A DNA stretch of 64,000 nucleotides from Phallus indusiatus (lineage: Eukaryota > Basidiomycota > Agaricomycetes > Phallales > Phallaceae): assembly GCA_027605045.1 (NCBI GenBank), contig JAQFWX010000006.1:806001-870000 (forward strand), in the 5' to 3' direction. The position numbers were made by a program, and so were the translations under genes. Of this stretch, positions 1 through 11,741 are shown piece by piece. The stretch's first letter is position 1. Each line of letters opens with the position of its first letter. The notes below the pieces were generated by a model. That model was not told the DNA's origin. It saw only the letters and a program-made list of their open reading frames with translations, and ran no database searches.

Positions 1-1877
1 TGTTGAAGGTACACTTTCCATCGCTCCTCAGGAGGAGTGGAATGCGGTACATTGGGCACATAAAGTCCAGGAGGTAAACCGGCATGATGCCCAGATAACA
101 GAGAAGTGGTGGCAGGCTCAAGAGGTGCTAACTGTGCAGCCTCCAGAAGACCTGGATTGTGCTCACCTTGTCGGGTTGTGGGTTGAAGGGAACCATTCGC
201 CACAAGCTGTGTCGGCATAACATTCAGAATACCTGAAACGCGGCCGTCGCTGTGGAAGATATTTGATATAGCCGAAACGACCCTATTCGTGATGACATCC
301 TCGATTGATGTACATATAGACTTCATATCCGCTAACGTAACTGGCTGAATCTCGCGATGTTCACCCATAAAAGATAAATGAGCATCTGTCGGAATAGGTC
401 TTAGTGCATTTCCATGACCTTCTTCATAATAGTGGAGCTCATCCAGTAAATACCGGATGAGTGTGTCGCGCTTTTTGATAGATAATTATATAGTAAAAAA
501 TAAAAATAAAAAATTTACTCACATGTTCTCCTTCAGCCCATCCGCCCCACCAGCGGATGGTTGCTAGTGTCCAACGCTTGCCAATGGGTGCGTACATGAA
601 CTGATGTTGAGCACCTCCACGCCGGAAGCAGTGAGTCGTCAGCCGGACTTCCGAAGAACCAATGCCGGCACCGTCAACAAACTCATCGATCCATTTCTGA
701 ATAGTATCGTGTGACATTGGTGTATGCTGCTGGATGATTCCATTGCTGCCGATAGATGGAAATATCCAATCATTTGGCTCTAGCGGCCTTCCATAGACAT
801 GTTGCAGGTAGGAAATCCAGTTGCGCATATGAAAATCCAGATCAGCAGCAGGAAGTTCAGGTCTGGGATAGATTTCATACAGATGCCCACGAAGTTCCTG
901 CTCTTTACCTAATTTATTCTGCCAATTCTTGCGTTGCTCAAGCGACACTTTCCAATGAGGGAGTTTGAATGTGTCATCAGTTACGCAGCCGAAAATAAGG
1001 TGCTGACGTTGTATTTTCAAAGTTTCGAAATTTCTGGAAAAAAAAAGATGAATAACAATCCAAAAAAATAAAATAAAATAATTCTCACCTTGTCCATAGA
1101 GTCCAACTGAAGGAAGAGAATGCACGCCACCCAAGCTGCTTATGAAGCAGCAACCGGCCCTCACTAGTCAAAGAAAGTATGTCGGGTAGAATGAGTTTTG
1201 AAGGAATAAATAAAAGCGACCAGTTGTAAATGCGTTGAAGCATACTGAGAGACATTGCGGTTGAATGCGACCGTTGGTTTTCTGCGCCATGTTTCTTCTT
1301 GACAGCATGTACAGTGTCCATCACATCAACTGAGCATGCCGGGTTGCCAAAACCTCTTCCCTTTTCCTCATCCCATTTCCATACACCTCGATGAACTCCT
1401 TCTGTGTCTCTAGGAAAGTGTCAGAAGTAAGTAGAATACCAAATAAATAAATAAATAAATACGCATTATCCCAATATTTTTTAAAAGCAGCCTGGATGCC
1501 ATCAGCAGTAGACGCTCCAAGATCTTCATTGAAACACTTGAAGGAGATTAGACTTGCTAGTGCCCAAGGTGAGGCTCGAGTAGGTGTTTGATCAAATGCG
1601 TGAATTAAATCAGCGCGAGTCCATTTCCATGAAGTCTGAGGGCCACTTTCAAGACTGCCGCGAGGACATTCGAAGGTGTTGCTGTCCCCGGTACCTGCAA
1701 TGAGGTCGGTCAACCACTGCTTCCCACGTTGAACGTATCCATTATAGCGGGCAGTGGTATTAGCAGCAGTGCCATGTTTTTTCTTGGATGCCTGTTTCAC
1801 AAGCTCGAGTTCACTGAGAGTCAGGGAAGCTGTTACTGATGGTTTGGAAGCTCTCTTTTTCTAGAAGTGGGAGGCAT
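1..1877 (-). pseudogene. Crypton-type tyrosine recombinase, copy 1 (partial, frameshifted)
   Basis: This is the same gene as the intact copy at 3935-6161. The part in the window runs from the ATG at 1877 through exons 1-3 into exon 4, which leaves the window at position 1. The A-run just after the start (near 1857) has one base fewer than in copy 2, so the frame is lost about six codons in. Downstream coding exons, including the HxxR and WWGGW motifs, are unchanged. A protein could only be made from a later in-frame start, none of which is convincing. I infer it is inactive or N-terminally altered. Confidence 0.75.
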
Positions 1878-3172
1878 GAAACTGAGACAACAACGAAAAG
1901 ATTCTGCTCGCCGATTGAAATTTGCACCCGGTGGTTGCATCACACATTCTGAAGACGCTTCGGGGCCTTGAGGTTATCAACCACACCGTGCACATCTTGC
2001 AGAACATCTTGTATTGTTAAAAAAATGTAGTTACACATAGTTTATGTTGCCGACCGCGTCAACCGCGTAAAATTTTTCTATACTTCAAGAATGTTAGTCA
2101 TAGTATTTTTTGATCAATAGTGAAACATACCTAGCTGACATTGATGAAAGAAACACAATTCCTGTTGAAAAAGTTATAGAAAGCTGGATCCAGGAGACAA
2201 AGAAAATCACCCACATTAGTTGATGTGAGCACAGAATGAAAAGCACGCTGCTGGTTGTGTGAGCTTGGGAGAAATTTCTAGAGGAAAGGAAGATTTGAGA
2301 TCTCATAGTTAAAACACGAAACAAAACTTACGCTTTTTTTAATACAATAGCCGACCCAAGAATATGGGTAGCTGTTGTCCAGTCACCCGGCAACAGTAAT
2401 GTCTCCAAAGTTTGCCTGAAAAGATATAAGCTGATAAATTGATAAGTGAATTAAGACGAGAAAAAACTTACAATATAAGGAAAAGAGGAAGAAAATAAGA
2501 TCTAGTATATGGTGACAGATATGAAAAATAAGCCTGCAACAAGTCGTCTTAGCCGATGATAACTCAAATGTCCAAGCAGGTAACATACCAATACAGCGCT
2601 TGTAATATACAGTGATCTTTTTAAAAATAATATAATCCTAGAGTAAAGAACATGATTAATGATCAGTAAAGTAAAATAATCAAATTTGAGCATGAAAATT
2701 TGATCAAGCTCATGAAAGAGAAACATAAAGCACACCGGCGCGACCCAAATTGCCATTCACCGCTAATGACGCTCCTGTCCGGTTGAAATTAATTGGGCAT
2801 AATTCTCAGTTTTTGATTGGATACGAACAGGAATGTGAAATTGACTGAATACAATGCGACACTGTTGACAATGATGGCCGCTGGTGGCAATGGCAATGAT
2901 GGAGCATGTGCACCATGGACTGCAAAATTTTCAGACTACCAAAGAATATTTCATTCATCTTACCTACCGATATGCTGAGCTTCCCTGACACTAAACATTG
3001 CAGAAAGTTCAAATCTACTTGCACGAATGCCGCTTTGACGGTGGAGGAGGACTTAGGAGGTACATGTACACGGCGCTTACATAAGGTATCAGATTATCCT
3101 CTAGGTATCTCGCTAACAAGCGTGACACGGTAATAACGCTTAATTGTTTATATTTTCGTGTTCATAGGGACT
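1..3172 (-). mobile_element. Crypton-like unit 1 (partial, left part outside window)
   Basis: This partial unit carries the 5' part of the recombinase gene (1-1877) and the full non-coding segment to its right. It matches unit 2 apart from small homopolymer differences. It ends at the joint where the sequence of the next unit begins, with no spacer. Confidence 0.85.
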
Positions 3173-3934
3173 TATGTCGCCAAATATAAGAGTCTGGTCC
3201 CGGATAGTCCGGCTCGCCCCGGATACATCCCTTCGCGCACGCTCATTGGCCCGTCTCCTCCCAGCTTTCCCGCGCGCGAGGGCTACCGGCGCTTGCTTGG
3301 GTAATCGCGCCGTCACCTTGCTTTCTCTCTCTCTCTCTATCCTCCACTATCTTTTCCGCTATCTATCCATCCATCCATTCAATTTGAAAGGTGAGATAAG
3401 ATTATTTTTTCTTCTTGTTTTCTTGTTTTCTTTATTTATCAAACAAACTAATAACTTTTGAACCCAACCCAGGACCGGGGAGTGGCTAACCCCTCTCTCA
3501 TCATCACCATCGCCATCATCATTCATCCATCCCCCACTCCTTCGCCCCAAGGGAACGGCCATCTCTCTCATCATCACCATCGCCATAATCTGTCCCGCTC
3601 CTTTCCTTTCTCTTTTTTCTTTGCTCAGCCCGGTTTACTGGTAGGATTTGGAGCACAGTCCCGGTCGCCATTTTATTGGCTGTGGTTTTAGAGGATATCC
3701 CGGTCAGTTTCTTATAATTCTTGAATGTACAGCGCCTTCCGCCAACAACCACAGTAATTAAATTTGTTTAGCAACCCTCAGCCCCAAAACAGACACATGT
3801 TCATCTCCTGTCGTTTAGCAACCCTCAGCCCCCAAAACAGACACATGTTCATCTCCCGTCCCCATGCACACAATTCTCGCGTTCACCATTTATTCCCCGT
3901 CAATCACTGTCTATATCCATGTATGTAGGGTAAA
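3173..3934. other. Left non-coding segment of Crypton unit
   Basis: This segment is downstream of the recombinase gene. It has a GC-rich stretch near the joint (3190-3310), a (CT)n run near 3321-3338, TCCA tetranucleotide repeats near 3365, and a TCATCATCACCATCGCCAT motif that occurs twice. Short open frames here are low-complexity and are not called as genes. The same layout recurs at 7460-8187. Confidence 0.7.
3766..3860. repeat. Duplicated 47-bp motif inside Crypton unit
   Basis: Two adjacent near-identical copies (3766-3812 and 3813-3860) begin with GTTTAGCAACCCTCAGCCCC and differ by one inserted C and one T/C change. The pair is preserved in unit 3 at about 8050-8144. It sits downstream of the recombinase gene towards the unit joint and could be a recombinase-binding or structural site; that role is inference. 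Confidence 0.8.
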
Positions 3935-6161
3935 TTAGTAAAAGAATATACATATTTTTTTTACCAAACTATGGGTGTATCTTTGAGTTTTTTCCTGCCG
4001 CGGCTTAGATTCGCCTCGAGCAATTCGAGCAGCGCGAATTTTCTGCAGAAGAGGTGTGGTTCCGTTTGTGGCTTCAGGATAATGTTGGACAAAAAGCTGT
4101 TCATTTTTCCCATAACTAAGATAAGGAGTTAACGGGACTCAGAAAAGAAAAAATCATGACTCACCGCTCAAATTCCAGTGCAATGAGTTTGCGCTGGAAA
4201 TATTTGTTGGCAAAGGCTGGGTGTTTCACCCAGCTAGACTCCCAATCCTTCAGTGCTGGACAACGGCCGTCACCAAATTCCCACTGTTGAAGGTACACTT
4301 TCCATCGCTCCTCAGGAGGAGTGGAATGCGGTACATTGGGCACATAAAGTCCAGGAGGTAAACCGGCATGATGCCCAGATAACAGAGAAGTGGTGGCAGG
4401 CTCAAGAGGTGCTAACTGTGCAGCCTCCAGAAGACCTGGATTGTGCTCACCTTGTCGGGTTGTGGGTTGAAGGGAACCATTCGCCACAAGCTGTGTCGGC
4501 ATAACATTCAGAATACCTGAAACGCGGCCGTCGCTGTGGAAGATATTTGATATAGCCGAAACGACCCTATTCGTGATGACATCCTCGATTGATGTACATA
4601 TAGACTTCATATCCGCTAACGTAACTGGCTGAATCTCGCGATGTTCACCCATAAAAGATAAATGAGCATCTGTCGGAATAGGTCTTAGTGCATTTCCATG
4701 ACCTTCTTCATAATAGTGGAGCTCATCCAGTAAATACCGGATGAGTGTGTCGCGCTTTTTGATAGATAATTATATAGTAAAAAATAAAAATAAAAAATTT
4801 ACTCACATGTTCTCCTTCAGCCCATCCGCCCCACCAGCGGATGGTTGCTAGTGTCCAACGCTTGCCAATGGGTGCGTACATGAACTGATGTTGAGCACCT
4901 CCACGCCGGAAGCAGTGAGTCGTCAGCCGGACTTCCGAAGAACCAATGCCGGCACCGTCAACAAACTCATCGATCCATTTCTGAATAGTATCGTGTGACA
5001 TTGGTGTATGCTGCTGGATGATTCCATTGCTGCCGATAGATGGAAATATCCAATCATTTGGCTCTAGCGGCCTTCCATAGACATGTTGCAGGTAGGAAAT
5101 CCAGTTGCGCATATGAAAATCCAGATCAGCAGCAGGAAGTTCAGGTCTGGGATAGATTTCATACAGATGCCCACGAAGTTCCTGCTCTTTACCTAATTTA
5201 TTCTGCCAATTCTTGCGTTGCTCAAGCGACACTTTCCAATGAGGGAGTTTGAATGTGTCATCAGTTACGCAGCCGAAAATAAGGTGCTGACGTTGTATTT
5301 TCAAAGTTTCGAAATTTCTGGAAAAAAAAAGATGAATAACAATCCAAAAAATAAAATAAAATAATTCTCACCTTGTCCATAGAGTCCAACTGAAGGAAGA
5401 GAATGCACGCCACCCAAGCTGCTTATGAAGCAGCAACCGGCCCTCACTAGTCAAAGAAAGTATGTCGGGTAGAATGAGTTTTGAAGGAATAAATAAAAGC
5501 GACCAGTTGTAAATGCGTTGAAGCATACTGAGAGACATTGCGGTTGAATGCGACCGTTGGTTTTCTGCGCCATGTTTCTTCTTGACAGCATGTACAGTGT
5601 CCATCACATCAACTGAGCATGCCGGGTTGCCAAAACCTCTTCCCTTTTCCTCATCCCATTTCCATACACCTCGATGAACTCCTTCTGTGTCTCTAGGAAA
5701 GTGTCAGAAGTAAGTAGAATACCAAATAAATAAATAAATAAATACGCATTATCCCAATATTTTTTAAAAGCAGCCTGGATGCCATCAGCAGTAGACGCTC
5801 CAAGATCTTCATTGAAACACTTGAAGGAGATTAGACTTGCTAGTGCCCAAGGTGAGGCTCGAGTAGGTGTTTGATCAAATGCGTGAATTAAATCAGCGCG
5901 AGTCCATTTCCATGAAGTCTGAGGGCCACTTTCAAGACTGCCGCGAGGACATTCGAAGGTGTTGCTGTCCCCGGTACCTGCAATGAGGTCGGTCAACCAC
6001 TGCTTCCCACGTTGAACGTATCCATTATAGCGGGCAGTGGTATTAGCAGCAGTGCCATGTTTTTTCTTGGATGCCTGTTTCACAAGCTCGAGTTCACTGA
6101 GAGTCAGGGAAGCTGTTACTGATGGTTTGGAAGCTCTCTTTTTTCTAGAAGTGGGAGGCAT
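3935..6161 (-). CDS. Crypton-type tyrosine recombinase, intact copy 2
   Basis: This gene encodes a tyrosine recombinase expected to cut and rejoin DNA through a covalent phosphotyrosine. Five exons are supported: 6161-5746, 5692-5372, 5317-4807, 4754-4165 and 4115-3935. They total 2019 nt, or 672 aa, and all introns are GT-AG, 49-54 nt. The start is the ATG after a good 3' splice site (tctcag), so a 5'UTR intron is likely; an in-frame upstream ATG at 6227 is the alternative. An N-terminal SAM-like segment (ARYNGYVQRGKQWL) comes first. The likely first catalytic Arg is in LWTRNFE, HxxR is in THCFRRGG, WWGGW follows, and the Tyr is in DTLIRYLLDEL, which appears only after splicing. The C-terminus (about residues 430-610) resembles the GCR1_C DNA-binding domain, with W..W..G and W-x2-WV spacing and a KYFQRKLIALEFER end. 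Family membership is inferred from these motifs. Confidence 0.85.
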
Positions 6162-7459
6162 GAAACTGAGACAACAACGAAAAGATTCTGCTCGCCGATT
6201 GAAATTTGCACCCGGTGGTTGCATCACACATTCTGAAGACGCTTCGGGGCCTTGAGGTTATCAACCACACCGTGCACATCTTGCAGAACATCTTGTATTG
6301 TTAAAAAAAATGTAGTTACACATAGTTTATGTTGCCGACCGCGTCAACCGCGTAAAATTTTTCTATACTTCAAGAATGTTAGTCATAGTATTTTTTGATC
6401 AATAGTGAAACATACCTAGCTGACATTGATGAAAGAAACACAATTCCTGTTGAAAAAGTTATAGAAAGCTGGATCCAGGAGACAAAGAAAATCACCCACA
6501 TTAGTTGATGTGAGCACAGAATGAAAAGCACGCTGCTGGTTGTGTGAGCTTGGGAGAAATTTCTAGAGGAAAGGAAGATTTGAGATCTCATAGTTAAAAC
6601 ACGAAACAAAACTTACGCTTTTTTTAATACAATAGCCGACCCAAGAATATGGGTAGCTGTTGTCCAGTCACCCGGCAACAGTAATGTCTCCAAAGTTTGC
6701 CTGAAAAGATATAAGCTGATAAATTGATAAGTGAATTAAGACGAGAAAAAACTTACAATATAAGGAAAAGAGGAAGAAAATAAGATCTAGTATATGGTGA
6801 CAGATATGAAAAATAAGCCTGCAACAAGTCGTCTTAGCCGATGATAACTCAAATGTCCAAGCAGGTAACATACCAATACAGCGCTTGTAATATACAGTGA
6901 TCTTTTTAAAAAAATAATATAATCCTAGAGTAAAGAACATGATTAATGATCAGTAAAGTAAAATAATCAAATTTGAGCATGAAAATTTGATCAAGCTCAT
7001 GAAAGAGAAACATAAAGCACACCGGCGCGACCCAAATTGCCATTCACCGCTAATGACGCTCCTGTCCGGTTGAAATTAATTGGGCATAATTCTCAGTTTT
7101 TGATTGGATACGAACAGGAATGTGAAATTGACTGAATACAATGCGACACTGTTGACAATGATGGCCGCTGGTGGCAATGGCAATGATGGAGCATGTGCAC
7201 CATGGACTGCAAAATTTTCAGACTACCAAAGAATATTTCATTCATCTTACCTACCGATATGCTGAGCTTCCCTGACACTAAACATTGCAGAAAGTTCAAA
7301 TCTACTTGCACGAATGCCGCTTTGACGGTGGAGGAGGACTTAGGAGGTACATGTACACGGCGCTTACATAAGGTATCAGATTATCCTCTAGGTATCTCGC
7401 TAACAAGCGTGACACGGTAATAACGCTTAATTGTTTATATTTTCGTGTTCATAGGGACT
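6162..7459. other. Right non-coding segment of Crypton unit (upstream of recombinase)
   Basis: These 1.3 kb lie upstream of the recombinase ATG. On the minus strand there are several good splice-like sites (for example tctcag just before the ATG), so part may be a spliced 5' leader. Minus-strand open frames are short, hydrophobic and interrupted differently between units by A/T-run length changes. I do not call a gene. Units 1 and 3 carry the same segment at about 1878-3172 and 10445-11741. Confidence 0.6.
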
Positions 7460-10400
7460 TATGTCGCCAAATATAAGAGTCTGGTCCCGGATAGTCCGGC
7501 TCGCCCCGGATACATCCCTTCGCGCACGCTCATTGGCCCGTCTCCTCCCAGCTTTCCCGCGCGCGAGGGCTACCGGCGCTTGCTTGGGTAATCGCGCCGT
7601 CACCTTGCTTTCTCTCTCTCTCTATCCTCCACTATCTTTTCCGCTATCTATCCATCCATCCATTCAATTTGAAAGGTGAGATAAGATTATTTTTCTTCTT
7701 GTTTTCTTGTTTTCTTTATTTATCAAACAAACTAATAACTTTTGAACCCAACCCAGGACCGGGGAGTGGCTAACCCCTCTCTCATCATCACCATCGCCAT
7801 CATCATTCATCCATCCCCCACTCCTTCGCCCCAAGGGAACGGCCATCTCTCTCATCATCACCATCGCCATAATCTGTCCCGCTCCTTTCCTTTCTCTTTT
7901 TTCTTTGCTCAGCCCGGTTTACTGGTAGGATTTGGAGCACAGTCCCGGTCGCCATTTTATTGGCTGTGGTTTTAGAGGATATCCCGGTCAGTTTCTTATA
8001 ATTCTTGAATGTACAGCGCCTTCCGCCAACAACCACAGTAATTAAATTTGTTTAGCAACCCTCAGCCCCAAAACAGACACATGTTCATCTCCTGTCGTTT
8101 AGCAACCCTCAGCCCCCAAAACAGACACATGTTCATCTCCCGTCCCCATGCACACAATTCTCGCGTTCACCATTTATTCCCCGTCAATCACTGTCTATAT
8201 CCATGTATGTAGGGTAAATTAGTAAAAGAATATACATATTTTTTTACCAAACTATGGGTGTATCTTTGAGTTTTTCCCTGCCGCGGCTTAGATTCGCCTC
8301 GAGCAATTCGAGCAGCGCGAATTTTCTGCAGAAGAGGTGTGGTTCCGTTTGTGGCTTCAGGATAATGTTGGACAAAAAGCTGTTCATTTTTCCCATAACT
8401 AAGATAAGGAGTTAACGGGACTCAGAAAAGAAAAAAAATCATGACTCACCGCTCAAATTCCAGTGCAATGAGTTTGCGCTGGAAATATTTGTTGGCAAAG
8501 GCTGGGTGTTTCACCCAGCTAGACTCCCAATCCTTCAGTGCTGGACAACGGCCGTCACCAAATTCCCACTGTTGAAGGTACACTTTCCATCGCTCCTCAG
8601 GAGGAGTGGAATGCGGTACATTGGGCACATAAAGTCCAGGAGGTAAACCGGCATGATGCCCAGATAACAGAGAAGTGGTGGCAGGCTCAAGAGGTGCTAA
8701 CTGTGCAGCCTCCAGAAGACCTGGATTGTGCTCACCTTGTCGGGTTGTGGGTTGAAGGGAACCATTCGCCACAAGCTGTGTCGGCATAACATTCAGAATA
8801 CCTGAAACGCGGCCGTCGCTGTGGAAGATATTTGATATAGCCGAAACGACCCTATTCGTGATGACATCCTCGATTGATGTACATATAGACTTCATATCCG
8901 CTAACGTAACTGGCTGAATCTCGCGATGTTCACCCATAAAAGATAAATGAGCATCTGTCGGAATAGGTCTTAGTGCATTTCCATGACCTTCTTCATAATA
9001 GTGGAGCTCATCCAGTAAATACCGGATGAGTGTGTCGCGCTTTTTGATAGATAATTATATAGTAAAAAATAAAAATAAAAAATTTACTCACATGTTCTCC
9101 TTCAGCCCATCCGCCCCACCAGCGGATGGTTGCTAGTGTCCAACGCTTGCCAATGGGTGCGTACATGAACTGATGTTGAGCACCTCCACGCCGGAAGCAG
9201 TGAGTCGTCAGCCGGACTTCCGAAGAACCAATGCCGGCACCGTCAACAAACTCATCGATCCATTTCTGAATAGTATCGTGTGACATTGGTGTATGCTGCT
9301 GGATGATTCCATTGCTGCCGATAGATGGAAATATCCAATCATTTGGCTCTAGCGGCCTTCCATAGACATGTTGCAGGTAGGAAATCCAGTTGCGCATATG
9401 AAAATCCAGATCAGCAGCAGGAAGTTCAGGTCTGGGATAGATTTCATACAGATGCCCACGAAGTTCCTGCTCTTTACCTAATTTATTCTGCCAATTCTTG
9501 CGTTGCTCAAGCGACACTTTCCAATGAGGGAGTTTGAATGTGTCATCAGTTACGCAGCCGAAAATAAGGTGCTGACGTTGTATTTTCAAAGTTTCGAAAT
9601 TTCTGGAAAAAAAAAGATGAATAACAATCCAAAAAATAAAATAAAATAATTCTCACCTTGTCCATAGAGTCCAACTGAAGGAAGAGAATGCACGCCACCC
9701 AAGCTGCTTATGAAGCAGCAACCGGCCCTCACTAGTCAAAGAAAGTATGTCGGGTAGAATGAGTTTTGAAGGAATAAATAAAAGCGACCAGTTGTAAATG
9801 CGTTGAAGCATACTGAGAGACATTGCGGTTGAATGCGACCGTTGGTTTTCTGCGCCATGTTTCTTCTTGACAGCATGTACAGTGTCCATCACATCAACTG
9901 AGCATGCCGGGTTGCCAAAACCTCTTCCCTTTTCCTCATCCCATTTCCATACACCTCGATGAACTCCTTCTGTGTCTCTAGGAAAGTGTCAGAAGTAAGT
10001 AGAATACCAAATAAATAAATAAATAAATACGCATTATCCCAATATTTTTAAAAGCAGCCTGGATGCCATCAGCAGTAGACGCTCCAAGATCTTCATTGAA
10101 ACACTTGAAGGAGATTAGACTTGCTAGTGCCCAAGGTGAGGCTCGAGTAGGTGTTTGATCAAATGCGTGAATTAAATCAGCGCGAGTCCATTTCCATGAA
10201 GTCTGAGGGCCACTTTCAAGACTGCCGCGAGGACATTCGAAGGTGTTGCTGTCCCCGGTACCTGCAATGAGGTCGGTCAACCACTGCTTCCCACGTTGAA
10301 CGTATCCATTATAGCGGGCAGTGGTATTAGCAGCAGTGCCATGTTTTTTCTTGGATGCCTGTTTCACAAGCTCGAGTTCACTGAGAGTCAGGGAAGCTGT

Positions 10401-11741
10401 TACTGATGGTTTGGAAGCTCTCTTTTTCTAGAAGTGGGAGGCATGAAACTGAGACAACAACGAAAAGATTCTGCTCGCCGATTGAAATTTGCACCCGGTG
10501 GTTGCATCACACATTCTGAAGACGCTTCGGGGCCTTGAGGTTATCAACCACACCGTGCACATCTTGCAGAACATCTTGTATTGTTAAAAAAAATGTAGTT
10601 ACACATAGTTTATGTTGCCGACCGCGTCAACCGCGTAAAATTTTTCTATACTTCAAGAATGTTAGTCATAGTATTTTTTGATCAATAGTGAAACATACCT
10701 AGCTGACATTGATGAAAGAAACACAATTCCTGTTGAAAAAGTTATAGAAAGCTGGATCCAGGAGACAAAGAAAATCACCCACATTAGTTGATGTGAGCAC
10801 AGAATGAAAAGCACGCTGCTGGTTGTGTGAGCTTGGGAGAAATTTCTAGAGGAAAGGAAGATTTGAGATCTCATAGTTAAAACACGAAACAAAACTTACG
10901 CTTTTTTTAATACAATAGCCGACCCAAGAATATGGGTAGCTGTTGTCCAGTCACCCGGCAACAGTAATGTCTCCAAAGTTTGCCTGAAAAGATATAAGCT
11001 GATAAATTGATAAGTGAATTAAGACGAGAAAAAACTTACAATATAAGGAAAAGAGGAAGAAAATAAGATCTAGTATATGGTGACAGATATGAAAAATAAG
11101 CCTGCAACAAGTCGTCTTAGCCGATGATAACTCAAATGTCCAAGCAGGTAACATACCAATACAGCGCTTGTAATATACAGTGATCTTTTTAAAAAATAAT
11201 ATAATCCTAGAGTAAAGAACATGATTAATGATCAGTAAAGTAAAATAATCAAATTTGAGCATGAAAATTTGATCAAGCTCATGAAAGAGAAACATAAAGC
11301 ACACCGGCGCGACCCAAATTGCCATTCACCGCTAATGACGCTCCTGTCCGGTTGAAATTAATTGGGCATAATTCTCAGTTTTTGATTGGATACGAACAGG
11401 AATGTGAAATTGACTGAATACAATGCGACACTGTTGACAATGATGGCCGCTGGTGGCAATGGCAATGATGGAGCATGTGCACCATGGACTGCAAAATTTT
11501 CAGACTACCAAAGAATATTTCATTCATCTTACCTACCGATATGCTGAGCTTCCCTGACACTAAACATTGCAGAAAGTTCAAATCTACTTGCACGAATGCC
11601 GCTTTGACGGTGGAGGAGGACTTAGGAGGTACATGTACACGGCGCTTACATAAGGTATCAGATTATCCTCTAGGTATCTCGCTAACAAGCGTGACACGGT
11701 AATAACGCTTAATTGTTTATATTTTCGTGTTCATAGGGACT
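7460..11741 (-). mobile_element. Crypton-like unit 3 (complete, array end)
   Basis: This is a 4282-bp unit, the last of the array. Its right end stops at 11741 after TTCATAGGGACT, where unit 2 would continue into the next unit with TATGTCGCC. This defines one true element end. Chromosomal DNA begins at 11742. Confidence 0.8.
8188..10444 (-). pseudogene. Crypton-type tyrosine recombinase, copy 3 (two frameshifts)
   Basis: This copy has the same exon plan as the gene at 3935-6161 but at least two one-base losses in A-runs. One follows the ATG, as in copy 1. The other is near 10048, in exon 1, and turns the residues after AAFK out of frame. Exons 2-5 including HCFRRGG, WWGGW and the GCR1_C-like end remain intact. 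A shorter T-run at the 3' end also moves the stop codon, giving a different C-terminal tail. It is probably unable to make full-length recombinase. Confidence 0.8.

Larger units (their letters stand above)
3173..7459 (-). mobile_element. Crypton-like unit 2 (complete)
   Basis: This is a complete 4287-bp unit between two joints. It has no terminal inverted repeats and no LTRs, as expected for Cryptons, which move through a circular intermediate using a tyrosine recombinase. The left 760 bp (pyrimidine-rich repeats, a duplicated 47-bp motif) and the right 1.3 kb show no convincing gene. The recombinase gene fills the middle on the minus strand and is open in this unit. Confidence 0.8.
1..11741 (-). 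repeat. Head-to-tail tandem array of a 4.28-kb Crypton-like element
   Basis: Sequence from position 1 recurs at 4285 and again at 8570 with near identity, so the period is 4284-4285 bp. The last copy stops matching after 11741, where unique DNA begins, and the same point inside the array (3172/3173 and 7459/7460) marks the unit joints. The window therefore holds the last part of one unit plus two complete units (4287 and 4282 bp). Units differ mainly by one-base changes in A/T runs. All recombinase genes lie on the minus strand. The left end of the array is outside the window, so copy number is a minimum. Confidence 0.95.

Noticed and set aside
756..968. Plus-strand 70-codon frame repeated in each Crypton unit
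   Set aside because: It is the antisense shadow of recombinase exon 3.
3174..3691. Plus-strand His/Ser-rich open frames in the Crypton left segment
   Set aside because: They are translated low-complexity repeats (TCATCACCATCG, CT runs), differ between units after indels and have no gene-like features.
5604..5745. Apparent stop/frameshift between the two N-terminal recombinase frames in Crypton copy 2
   Set aside because: A 53-nt GT-AG intron (5745-5693) moves the reading into the second frame, giving a continuous protein.
6379..7311. Hydrophobic minus-strand frames in the Crypton right segment as membrane proteins
   Set aside because: AT-rich composition explains the hydrophobicity; the frames change between units with A/T-run length and join into no coherent protein.
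1..11741. Array as a segmental duplication of a host gene
   Set aside because: Unit ends coincide with the outer end, the encoded protein is a Crypton-type recombinase and no host DNA is included in the repeat.
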